Shown here: positions 40,901 through 48,000 of the stretch, piece after piece | Layout of the letters: the number at the start of each line of letters is the position of its first letter | How positions within the stretch are numbered: the first letter of the stretch is position 1 | Assembly: GCF_030463565.1 (NCBI RefSeq) | Contig: NC_134652.1 | Span: 6,971,897 to 7,035,896, forward strand | DNA from: Pelecanus crispus | Taxonomy: Eukaryota > Chordata > Aves > Pelecaniformes > Pelecanidae | Reading direction: 5' to 3' | DNA length: 64,000 nucleotides | Notes under the pieces: model-generated | Database searches by the model: none | Told to the model about the DNA's origin: nothing | What the model saw: the letters and a program-made list of their open reading frames with translations, nothing else | Made by a program: the position numbers and the translations under genes

Positions 40901-41658
40901 ACGCATTTCCAGAAAAATCCACTTCTTTATCTGAAACTGTTTGAGCATCAGATTTTGAGTTGCACATGCATGTGTCTGGGACACCACTAAGGCTTTAGAA
41001 GGAAATGATATTAAAACCACGGTTAAATTAACAAGTAAATTTAAGGTGCCTGCTTAACATGCTATGTTCACGCAGAGTAAATAGAAGATAACATGGAAGA
41101 GGAGCTTAAAAAAAGCGGAAACACGAAGCACACCCCTGAACAGAAGTACTGACAACTTCGAAATGCTGAAACAAGTATGCCAATCAATGAACTGAAAACA
41201 TGATAACCATCCCCTCTCCCTAGACCCAGAACGAAACGCCAAAGTATTAAGCACACGCAAGAAAGCCGAACATCTGCCTCTCAAGCAGCTCGTCCTCCCT
41301 GAAGCGTTAACAGCCGGCAGCGACACTCAGATCAGAGCGCCCTGCGGAGAGAAGATTAGGATCGAACCCGCAGGCAGGGGCCCAGGCGCTGGCCAGGCCC
41401 GCAGCACCCCTTGCCAGGCCCCGGCTCTGCCCCGCGGGCCCCGCACAGCCCCCGCGCCCGCCCGCTTCCCTCAGGGCGGCCCCTCAGCGCCCCCCGGCCG
41501 CCCTCCCTACCGGCTGCCAGGAGAGCGGGGCCCGGCGGCATAGCCGGAGCCTGGCTGACGGGGATGAAAGGCACGGTGAAGTTGAATTCGGTAGCGGAGG
41601 AAGAGAAGAGCAAGTTGGTGGTGCTGCCGCCGGTACCGCCAGGCTTCGCCGCCGCCAT
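18659..41658 (-). CDS. SEC23IP: SEC23-interacting protein (p125), 18 coding exons, 998 aa
   Basis: Known role: p125 binds Sec23 and Sec31 at ER exit sites and supports COPII vesicle formation; it belongs to the DDHD/iPLA1 family. Seen: 18 exons with consensus splice sites and matching phases join into one open frame of 998 codons plus TGA (the human protein is about 1000 aa). Domain order is a Pro/Gln-rich Sec23-binding region (about 1-250), WWE (about 255-340, Trp260), lipase-like core with GHSLG (Ser570), SAM (about 641-700) and the DDHD region (about 780-990). Joined exons: 41511-41658, 35673-36202, 34098-34287, 33379-33572, 32944-33033, 31510-31630, 31115-31204, 30282-30423, 28730-28938, 27927-28045, 27154-27324, 26651-26746, 26270-26476, 25462-25617, 24557-24659, 23000-23185, 21869-22031 and 18659-18740. 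The gene is divergent from MCMBP. Phospholipase activity is doubtful in the family despite the GxSxG motif. Confidence 0.96.
19919..19970. repeat. SEC23IP: A/C-rich low-complexity tract in SEC23IP intron 17
   Basis: A run of A with AAAAG units followed by AACCCCAAACCCACC. The sense strand of SEC23IP is therefore GT-rich here. Confidence 0.75.
20629..20653. repeat. SEC23IP: Poly(A) run of 25 in SEC23IP intron 17
   Basis: An uninterrupted 25-A run on the plus strand (T on the gene's sense strand). No retrotransposon body was recognised next to it. Confidence 0.9.
21869..22031 (-). CDS. SEC23IP: SEC23IP coding exon 17
   Basis: Encodes residues 918-971, with [20 protein letters not shown] and [16 protein letters not shown]. 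The conserved RIDYVLQ contains one of the DDHD aspartates. The acceptor is AATTTTAG and the donor GTAAGG; the Trp codon is split. Confidence 0.95.
22791..22870. repeat. SEC23IP: AT-rich palindromic tract in SEC23IP intron 16
   Basis: TATACATAAGATAATATATA, AAAATATATATTTTATAT, ATATATATAATAATATATAT. Self-complementary over most of its length. Confidence 0.85.
23000..23185 (-). CDS. SEC23IP: SEC23IP coding exon 16
   Basis: Encodes residues 856-917, [40 protein letters not shown] and an acidic EEEEKQVVE tail. It is almost identical to human. The acceptor is TTCTTAG and the donor GTATGT. Confidence 0.95.
24557..24659 (-). CDS. SEC23IP: SEC23IP coding exon 15 (DDHD region)
   Basis: Encodes residues 822-855, [17 protein letters not shown] and [13 protein letters not shown]. 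The donor is placed at GG|GTAAAA because that restores the Glu codon with exon 16. The exon lies about 50 bp from a perfect 54-bp tandem duplication in the preceding intron. Confidence 0.93.
24709..24816. repeat. SEC23IP: Perfect 54-bp tandem duplication in SEC23IP intron 14
   Basis: Copies at 24709-24762 and 24763-24816 are identical over the full 54 bp, including an 11-A run in each. The unit starts ATTATCACATTTCAGTG and ends TAGAGAACC. The left edge is 49 bp from the exon 15 acceptor boundary. Confidence 0.93.
25462..25617 (-). CDS. SEC23IP: SEC23IP coding exon 14 (DDHD region)
   Basis: Encodes residues 770-821, [20 protein letters not shown] through [11 protein letters not shown] and [13 protein letters not shown]. 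This is the start of the DDHD domain. The acceptor is TGGTAG and the donor GTGAGT. Confidence 0.94.
26270..26476 (-). CDS. SEC23IP: SEC23IP coding exon 13
   Basis: Encodes residues 701-769, a Lys/Ala/Glu-rich segment ([20 protein letters not shown]) followed by [12 protein letters not shown] and [10 protein letters not shown]. The chosen acceptor is TCTCCAAAG at 26477, which is weaker than its neighbours; the donor is GTGAGA. Confidence 0.88.
26651..26746 (-). CDS. SEC23IP: SEC23IP coding exon 12
   Basis: Encodes residues 669-700, [20 protein letters not shown] followed by IANFV, the second half of the SAM domain. The acceptor is TTTTTAG and the donor GTAAGT. The exon is 96 bp and in phase 0 at both ends. 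Confidence 0.94.
27031..27118. repeat. SEC23IP: A/C-rich low-complexity tract in SEC23IP intron 11
   Basis: Poly-A followed by AAAAAACCCAAAACACAAAA and further ACCC repeats. It lies immediately downstream of exon 11 in the transcript direction, 36 bp from its donor. Confidence 0.8.
27154..27324 (-). CDS. SEC23IP: SEC23IP coding exon 11
   Basis: Encodes residues 612-668. It begins [11 protein letters not shown], continues with an acidic stretch (EPEVDDD), then the first SAM helices ([20 protein letters not shown]). The internal Met at the exon start is not an initiator: the acceptor (TTTTTTAAG) and phase 0 fit splicing from exon 10. Confidence 0.93.
27927..28045 (-). CDS. SEC23IP: SEC23IP coding exon 10
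   Basis: Encodes residues 572-611, [16 protein letters not shown] followed by a divergent Ser/Thr-rich linker. It is flanked by a TTTCCAG acceptor and a GTAATT donor and ends in phase 0. The linker between the lipase-like core and the SAM domain is the least conserved part relative to human. Confidence 0.9.
28730..28938 (-). CDS. SEC23IP: SEC23IP coding exon 9 (GxSxG motif)
   Basis: Encodes residues 502-571, including [32 protein letters not shown] and the nucleophile elbow GHSLG, whose predicted serine is residue 570. The final Gly codon is split by the intron. The acceptor is TTACTAG and the donor GTAATT. Confidence 0.94.
30282..30423 (-). CDS. SEC23IP: SEC23IP coding exon 8
   Basis: Encodes residues 455-501, [18 protein letters not shown] through [15 protein letters not shown] and GVD. 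The acceptor is CTGCAG and the donor GTGAGT; the exon ends in phase 2. Confidence 0.94.
30752..30880. repeat. SEC23IP: A/C-rich low-complexity tract in SEC23IP intron 7
   Basis: CACCCCACACAAACACCACC, ACACCCACACAAAAAACC, CACCCCCCACACCCC. Almost no G on the plus strand, so the SEC23IP sense strand is G/T-rich with several G-runs. Two forward open frames here are artefacts of low complexity. Confidence 0.85.
31115..31204 (-). CDS. SEC23IP: SEC23IP coding exon 7
   Basis: A 90-bp exon encoding residues 425-454 with [20 protein letters not shown]. The VHGIGP segment is the start of the alpha/beta-hydrolase-like core shared by iPLA1 family members. The acceptor is TCTACAG and the donor GTAAGT. Confidence 0.93.
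31510..31630 (-). CDS. SEC23IP: SEC23IP coding exon 6
   Basis: Encodes residues 385-424, [15 protein letters not shown] through [16 protein letters not shown]. The acceptor is TTTTTCAG and the donor GTATGT; the exon ends in phase 1. Confidence 0.94.
32495..32540. repeat. SEC23IP: Short 19-bp tandem repeat, 2.4 copies, in SEC23IP intron 5
   Basis: Units CATGGCCTAAAAATAGTTG, CATGGCTAAAAATAGTTCT and a partial CATGGCTTA follow each other at 19-bp spacing. Likely slippage. Confidence 0.75.
32944..33033 (-). CDS. SEC23IP: SEC23IP coding exon 5
   Basis: A 90-bp exon encoding residues 355-384, [18 protein letters not shown] followed by a [11 protein letters not shown] segment. It is flanked by a TTTCAG acceptor and a GTAATG donor. 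It is too short and too closely bounded to stand out as an open frame on its own. Confidence 0.92.
33379..33572 (-). CDS. SEC23IP: SEC23IP coding exon 4
   Basis: Encodes residues 290-354, the second half of the WWE domain. Landmarks are [29 protein letters not shown] and [11 protein letters not shown]. The acceptor is TCGTAG and the donor GTTAGT; the exon ends in phase 0. Confidence 0.94.
34098..34287 (-). CDS. SEC23IP: SEC23IP coding exon 3
   Basis: Encodes residues 227-289, the start of the WWE domain, with [18 protein letters not shown]. The acceptor is ATTTTCAG and the donor GTAAGT; the exon ends in phase 1. Confidence 0.94.
35673..36202 (-). CDS. SEC23IP: SEC23IP coding exon 2
   Basis: Encodes residues 50-226, the Ser/Pro/Gln-rich Sec23-binding region. 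Landmarks are [28 protein letters not shown] and YNPYRHT. The acceptor is TTTTTGCAG and the donor GTATAT; the exon ends in phase 0. The region is low-complexity and probably disordered. Confidence 0.93.
37922..39569 (+). mobile_element. Long endogenous-retrovirus LTR in SEC23IP intron 1, interrupted by another LTR
   Basis: It begins TGTATTGAGTTTGCGTGGC and ends GGTCAACCCACCACA. It resembles a long GC-rich LTR that I recall from neoavian genomes. It has a TATA-like ACATATTTAAGAAGG (38098-38112) and an AATAAA near 39378, which sets the plus orientation, antisense to SEC23IP. It contains degenerate GGACCCACGCTGGAGCAG-type units of about 50-60 bp. A second LTR (38290-38816) splits it. No clean target duplication was found (CAATC versus CTTGC), and no viral genes are present. 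Confidence 0.8.
38290..38816 (-). mobile_element. Inner LTR nested in the 37922-39569 LTR
   Basis: Same family as 2515-3083, on the opposite strand. The plus strand begins TGTCATGGTTCAGCCCC and ends AGCTGAAACCAGGACA, with a 3-bp (ATA)n microsatellite near 38440-38460. The flanks GCCCT and GCCTT fit a 5-bp duplication that has lost one C. It is in the sense direction of SEC23IP, so its own poly(A) signal lies on the coding strand of intron 1. Confidence 0.85.
39611..39654. repeat. (TA)n-(CA)n microsatellite
   Basis: A TATACATATATCTATATAT run changes into ACACACACGCACACACAC. It lies about 40 bp beyond the end of the outer LTR in SEC23IP intron 1. Confidence 0.85.
41511..41658 (-). CDS. SEC23IP: SEC23IP coding exon 1 (start codon)
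   Basis: Encodes residues 1-49. The ATG at 41658-41656 sits in a strong Kozak context (GCAGCCATGG). The peptide contains [12 protein letters not shown], which matches the human N-terminus. The donor is GTAGGG at 41510 and the exon ends in phase 1. Confidence 0.93.
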
Positions 41659-41730
41659 GGCTGCAGCCCGGCCACGTCCCTTCCCCCGCGGCGCACGGCC
41701 CCTTCCGCCCTCACCGCTCTGCCCGCTTCC

Positions 41731-41741
41731 AAGATGGCGGC
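41731..41741 (+). promoter_or_regulatory. YY1-like motif in the divergent promoter
   Basis: AAGATGGCGGC matches the known YY1 consensus core (AAGATGGCGGC) and lies between the two divergent start codons. YY1 sites of this form often lie near the start site of TATA-less housekeeping genes. Occupancy is inferred, not shown. Confidence 0.55.
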
Positions 41742-41828
41742 GGCGGCGACGCGCCCTGACGGCCTCTCGGCGTACGGGTGAGGAGGAGGTGGCGGGCCCG
41801 GCCCTGGCAGAGCCGCCATTGCTGCAGG

Positions 41829-41867
41829 AAGAGGAAGAGGAAGAGGAGGAGGAGGAGGAGGGCGGAA
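41829..41867 (+). repeat. Purine (GAA/GGA) tract in the MCMBP leader region
   Basis: A run of GGAAGAG units followed by GAGGAGGAGGAGG sits about 110 bp upstream of the MCMBP start codon. It is entirely purine on the plus strand, so it probably lies in the 5' UTR or core promoter. Such mirror-like homopurine tracts can form triplex DNA. Confidence 0.7.
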
Positions 41868-41970
41868 GCGGGGAGCCCCCGTGCTAGGCTTGCGAGCGGG
41901 AGTTGGCGGCTGCAGGGCGCCGGCAGCCCCCTGCCTGCCCTCGTCGCCCGCGGCGAGGCTCGCCCCCGCC

Positions 41971-42028
41971 ATGCCGTGCGTGGCCGACTGGCTCAACAAC
42001 CCCTTCAGCATCGTGCAGGGCATCTTCG
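41971..42028 (+). CDS. MCMBP: MCMBP coding exon 1 (start codon)
   Basis: ATG in a CCGCC context, then 19 codons ending in IVQGIF. The donor is GTGAGC and the exon ends in phase 1. The start is supported by alignment with the human N-terminus (MPCGEDWL as remembered). Confidence 0.94.
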
Positions 42029-45000
42029 GTGAGCGCCGGCCGGGCGGGGCCGGGATCCTCTCAGCAGCCACCCGGCCGCCGTGAGGGCGCCCGTAACCGC
42101 GCGGCGGCCGGACGGGGCTTTCCCTCAGGGGGAAAGGGGGCGGCGGGAGAGCGGCGGGCGAGGCCGGGGGAGGCGGGGAGGGAGAAGCGGCCGGGTGGGC
42201 TGGGGACGGGCGGGAGGGCGGGCGGGCGGCCGCTTCATCCTTCCCCGCCGGCGGCGGGCGGGAGCCGCCTTCCCGAGGCCTCCGAGGGGGTGCGCGGCCG
42301 CGGCCGGGGGTCCCGTCCCGGTGCCTGACGGCCGGGCAGCGCGCTCTGCCCTGGCTTGGCGGGGCGGGCCGGGCCGGGCGGGCTGGGAGAGAAACCGAAG
42401 CGTATTTTGGGGTTCAGAGCAACATGCGCTGGCTACACGGCTTACCGATCGGTGGTCATATTACCTGTGCCATTAGGTGAAGCTGTTTTAGTGCTAGGCT
42501 TGCTCTTAACTGAAGGCGTGTTGAAATAAAAATTTCTGCAGCGAACATAAAGCAGAAAGCGGTGCCTCACCTCCTCCACTCTCTAGCTGGGTTTCGCAGC
42601 CTTTCCTCGCTTTCAAGAATGGCTGTGTTCGTCTTAGCTTCCCTGAAAAGGTGTAAGACGGGAAGTCAGTGCAATTACAAGAGGCATAAAGCAGTCTAAA
42701 ATGCAGTCATTTGCCCAGAACAGAAGTAAATGTTTAAATTGTTTACTGCGTTAGGAGAATGCTGAGTAGGAGTCTGTTATGTGATGCTAATATGCACGTA
42801 AATGTGTTTTGTTTGTAGCCCAAAATGTTCCAAATTCTGATTGGGAAAAGAAAGTGACCGAATACTTCAAGGAGAAATTAAAAGAAAATAATGCTACTAA
42901 CTGGGTAAGATTGCTTTATTCTTTGAGTTACGCCATTCTTAAGTTTCATTCTTTTTACCTCTTACGCATTTTTGAGAAGTTCTTCTTTTTCGTGATAAGC
43001 GCACTTCCGAATTTCAGGCCTAGACTTTGTGATACGTTATTTACATCTCAGTTGCTTTAATCTGTGTGTAGAGCAAAGATGCAAAATCCTGACTGAAACT
43101 GGAGAAGCCAATCCACTTGACTTCAGCGTACTGTTTTGCCCTGGGCCATAACTGCTGAATGCTGCCTATTTGTAGTACAAGCCAGTAGATGGCAGGAGCT
43201 GACAAATACTTTCATTTTTGGAAGTGTTAATGCCTGCCCTGTCTGCTCTGAGTCTGCAGTGTGTGTATTTGTACGCCACAAGTTTCTGAACTGCTGTTTA
43301 TAAACCCCTTCTCTCGTGATCTTTTATTGTGATGCTGCAGACTTTGTGTGGGTTGAAGAAATAGCCACTTGGGCTTTCAGGTTTTAGGAAAAAATACTTT
43401 CTGCTAAACCTGTGCCTTATTGGGCTGGATCAGGCCTGGTTTTTGCAGTTTAACAAGGAAGCTATGCTTTAGGTTTACAAATAAAACATGCGCGCTTGGG
43501 TTCAAAAGCTAATATTTTTCTAAAAGACTGGCAAAAACGGCATCGTGGAACACTGCTAAGTGGATGAGAAACTTTCATATCAAACCTGTTCTACTTACGG
43601 CTAAAAAAACAACTGAAAATGATTGGGTTTTTTTTTTTCTTCCTCTTGTCAGTGAGAGTATTCTGTAATTAGTATTTCAATGACAGTAAATCAAACTGTA
43701 GATGGCAAAACTGTGCTAAATTTACAGCATTAGAAGGAACTGTAGGCACATTTTCTTACTCAAGATAAACATGAGGGAATATATGTTTGTTTGTTAAAAT
43801 GCTGTTTCCTATAGGGCCATTTCTGGTTTTTGTTGTGTTTTAATGTCAGATGTAGGTTTTTTTCAACAAAGAGTTTATCTTCAAAATCAGAAAACTCTAT
43901 TCTTATTGCAAGTCTCACTATTTCAAGTTATACCACATGTTTAGCCATTGATTTTTTTTTCCTTCTGTTTTTCCATTGTCATGTAAACATAGCTGAAAAA
44001 GACTCCCCCAGTGTGGAGTTGGAACATACAGGTTTTCCACAGCCTTTTGTTGTTAGAAATTTTGCATGTGATTGCTGTGGTACCACTGGTACATAATACA
44101 TGGTAAAAGTGCTGTTAAATGGGAATAAAATAAGTAATAAATGCTATTTAATACTGCAGCTGCAATAATTCCAAGTGTAAGAGTTAGTTTTAAATGTTGT
44201 TGTAGAGTTGCCATACTGTTTCAGTGACCAAAATGCATTTCTTTATAGCCCAGTACTGGGACTTAGAAATGAATGGGACTGGTGGCTGTGGAACTGGAAG
44301 AATTTGGAAACTGTTAAGTGTCTGATAATCGTAACTATTATCTGTAGCAGTTATTGCAGAAACTTCCAGTGTTGAGATATACACATGTTGTTACTGCTTG
44401 GATTAGGGCAGTAGATGTGAGGGAAAAGTACTTGGAAAATATTCAGTATGTTACCTGATGAGGCACTGAATTATCAGAGGCAATTGATTGTATCAACAAT
44501 AATACAGGGTTTGAGGCAAGTAAGTGAACAGTAGGATATACTGGATGATTAAAGAATAAGTTGGTGACAGATTTTGTGCTAATTTTGGCTTACTGCAGGG
44601 CATGTCTTAATACTTATATACCAGTTGTTTAGAATAAGCTCTTTTTTATAGGTTCCTTCACTGAATGATGTTCCTGTACATTACCTAAAGCCCAACAGTT
44701 TGGTGAAATTTCGCTGCATGGTTCAAGATATGTTTGATCCTGAGTTTTACATGGGAGTATATGAAACAGTTGACCCAAACACAAATGCACGTGTAAGTGA
44801 AATACTGATTTATTATTTTAGTAGATGTTTAGCATTTTCTCCATTCTAGTCTTCTTATTGCCTCTAGTTTCTGAACTAAACCTATGGAGTCTGAGCACTA
44901 TCTAATAGAGCTCTGTTTATACGGCTCAAATGGCATCGGTAATACATCACTTCTTACATTTCTGTTGAGGAATAAAAATTACTAAAATAATGTTCTTTGA

Positions 45001-48000
45001 AGAACTTTAGACCACAATGATTTTTATATAAGTAATTCATATTCAGGATGCTGTCAGAAAACATGATTGCATTGCATTTTCCTTCTTGACAGGTTTTGCA
45101 TTTTGGTAAATACAGAGATGTGGCAGAATGTGGGGTAAGTTATACAAGTTACATGAATTTTGAGATGACATATTAGACAGAAAGATGTGGTTTATAAGTG
45201 CAGTATAACTTATTTGGTACTCACCAGTGGATTCCTGGAGATACTGCTCTTAAAATACAAAATTAATCTCAGGTTTGGAAAGCAGAGTATTCGTAACTGC
45301 TCATGGGAATTCTAAGTTCAGCAGGCTTCAGGCCATTTCTATTGTATTTAAATCTATTTCGCTTGGAGCGGGGAGGACTCCTGAAACTTTCTGCTGTGGA
45401 AAACAATTTACTTTTGGTTGTGCAGTGCTATTAGAATCAAAGTGTTATAGATGCAGACTGTTTGGATTCACTGTTTCATGAGTAGGTGGTCTTGCATGTT
45501 TGTTGTAACTTCTGGCTAAGTAACTGAATCTGTGGGATTAGTTCAAAAAAAGAAAACAAACTCTGTAATCAGATTTTTAACAACATTTCTCTTGGTATTC
45601 TAGCCTCAGCAGGAAATTGATTTGAACTCCTCACAAACAGTCACCTCGGAGAGACAGACTTTCTACTGCGTTCCAGTGCCTGGCGAATCAGCATGGGTGA
45701 AAGAAATATCTTTTTTGACTGAGCTAGTGCTCTGTTATACAAACAGTGATCGCCAACTAATTCATTAGATTTAAGGGGATAAGCTTATTTAAAGGTTTTT
45801 TTTCAGTGAATCAGGATAGGTGAGGAGAGGTGGTAGGTGTAGAAAAAGTAAAAAGAATCGGTGTTGTGCTATATGTGCAAAGAGGATGCAAATGAATTGA
45901 GGAGCCTTGCTTTTTGATTTAGTAGGGATTTAGGCTGGCTTTTCATGTCTGCTTGGGAGGGTCTTAAAAATTTCTGTTAATTTCTATTTACAAATGTTTA
46001 GAAAATGAGGAACTTCAATTGAGCCATGGGCATTCTGTTACCATTTTCTGATTATATTAGGACACTGTTACATAGTGAGAGTCTCCTACAAGAACCTGTA
46101 AAAACACCTGAGTTGTACCTGACCACGAGCATGTTCTCTGGGCATAAAGAAAACCCCAGCCTTCTTTAGAGATCGATAGTGGAATAGAGATCAGTGGATT
46201 TCTAAAAAAGCCAATGATTGCTGGACAATTCTTAAGCAGGTTTTTTATGTATCTAAAGAGATAATGTCTAGATAAGAACTCGAATCATTATTTTAATGTC
46301 TTGCTCAAAATAGGATAATAGCATTTTGTATTTAAAAAAACCCCAAACTTTAACTGAGTCTGTAGTTGTCCTTAATCCTCAATTTTACGCATATATTAGT
46401 GCAAGCCAAGCTCGAGTTAGTCCTTCAACGTCCTACACACCAAGTCGCCACAAGAGGAGCTATGAGGAAGATGAGGATATGGATCTACATCCATCTAAAC
46501 AGAAAGAGCAACATATGGGTAATAGTCATTATTGACAAATAGTTACTGTGATATCTTTCCAGAATTTGCAGAAATTTCATTCTCAGAAAATTGAAATATT
46601 TGCAATTGTTTGAATCAGTAGTGTTAATGCAGCCTTCATAACTAATTTGGTGGCTTTTGTTGAAGTCATCAGTGTGGGAGAGCCTACAGTGTTGCATGTT
46701 GTATGTATGGTTGGTGCTGACTTTCTAGAATTAATTCCTAAAATAGTATTTTGTACAGCAACACTTGTGTATTGCCTTTTTTATGTAAGAGCACACACAC
46801 AGTTTACAGCAGCAGGCTGAAATTTAGGAGTTCTTGTTTAATTTCCCACTCTCTCACAGGTTTCATGGTAATCTGGGGAAAATCATGTAATCTTGTCTCT
46901 CTCGCACTCCGCATGTGGATGTTACTGTGCATATTGAAGCTGAACTGCATCTCAGTTAGGTGCTGCTTTGCTACAAACAGTAGTATATATCTAAAAAATA
47001 TCTTCCAGCCTTACCTTTTGCTTCTAACATGAGACAACTTAATCCAGCTTCATAAAGGAATGAGATTAATAGCAGGCACTTGAAACATCCTGGAGAAAGC
47101 TATTAAACCTTTTAGGAGGATGGTATTTCAAGCAGTAGCAGTGTTCAGAGAGTGTGCAACTCTTACTTATCTTATAATCAGTTCGTGAACTATTTGTCTT
47201 TATGCTCTTCTGTGGACATGCCACTTAAGCTGGCATGGGGTCTTTTCTGGAGATTTTTGGCCTGTCTTCTTTTGAACAAGAGGAAGTGGTTAGTTTAAAA
47301 TTGTCAGTCCTCTTAAAGAAAAAATTGTAGAAGCTATTGCTTTCTTTTGTTCGGTGTTATATGTCTATCAGGTCATTAGCTGAATTCAAGTTTTTGTATT
47401 CTTACGAGTTTGCAAATGTTTTATTAGACAGTTTAGACTGTTTTGTCTTCATACTCAGACCATTCAGTTGTAGAATAGATTTTTATAGCTTTATTATTGC
47501 TGAAAATCTACAGAGATTTTTAATGTAAACTATTATTTTGATGCTTACTCTTACCTTTTAAGAACTATCTAGTTTTTTGACCATGAGGTGCAGAAAAATA
47601 CTACCTTTGCAGTCCTACTGAATTTAGAAAAAATTAATTCACACAGTTTAAGCATTACATTTGGAAAATCAGATTGTTGGCCACGTTTGGGTTTCTAAGA
47701 TAGATAGATCTTTACCAGTACTCACATTTATGCTTATCTTGATGATAGAAAATACGCATTTGTGAGACTTTCCTGTTCTGAGTAAGAGTATCTTCTGTCA
47801 AATATATTGCTTTATTAAATATTTTTGTCTTGGACGTCTTGCTAAATTAGTTTAATTCTGTGTTGCTCATTGAGGAAAGTTGTTCACTTTTGCATTTCTG
47901 TTTAAAGAGCCTATGAATCCTTTATTTCCAGGCAGCGGAGGTGATATCCATGGATATGTGGAGCCAAAGAGATTAGAAACGGAGGCTTCTGCAGGTCATC

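Larger units (their letters stand above)
36203..41510 (-). other. SEC23IP: SEC23IP intron 1 (5.3 kb)
   Basis: Bounded by the donor GTAGGG (exon 1) and the acceptor TTTTTGCAG (exon 2). It contains the nested LTR pair (37922-39569) and a microsatellite (39611-39654). No extra exon was recognised. Confidence 0.85.
41380..42420. promoter_or_regulatory. CpG island and bidirectional SEC23IP/MCMBP promoter
   Basis: A strongly GC- and CpG-rich block spans both first coding exons. The start codons are on opposite strands at 41658 (minus) and 41971 (plus), with 312 bp between them. Between them I see a YY1-type AAGATGGCGGC (41731-41741), a GCGGAAG ETS-like core on each side (CTTCCGC near 41703, GGCGGAAGC near 41861) and a purine-rich GGA/GAA run (41829-41861). 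There is no TATA box. The transcription start sites are not determinable here. Confidence 0.85.

Noticed and set aside
41411-42476. Multiple 60-195 codon frames in the CpG island
   Set aside because: High GC suppresses stop codons in all frames. Only the SEC23IP and MCMBP first exons match known proteins.
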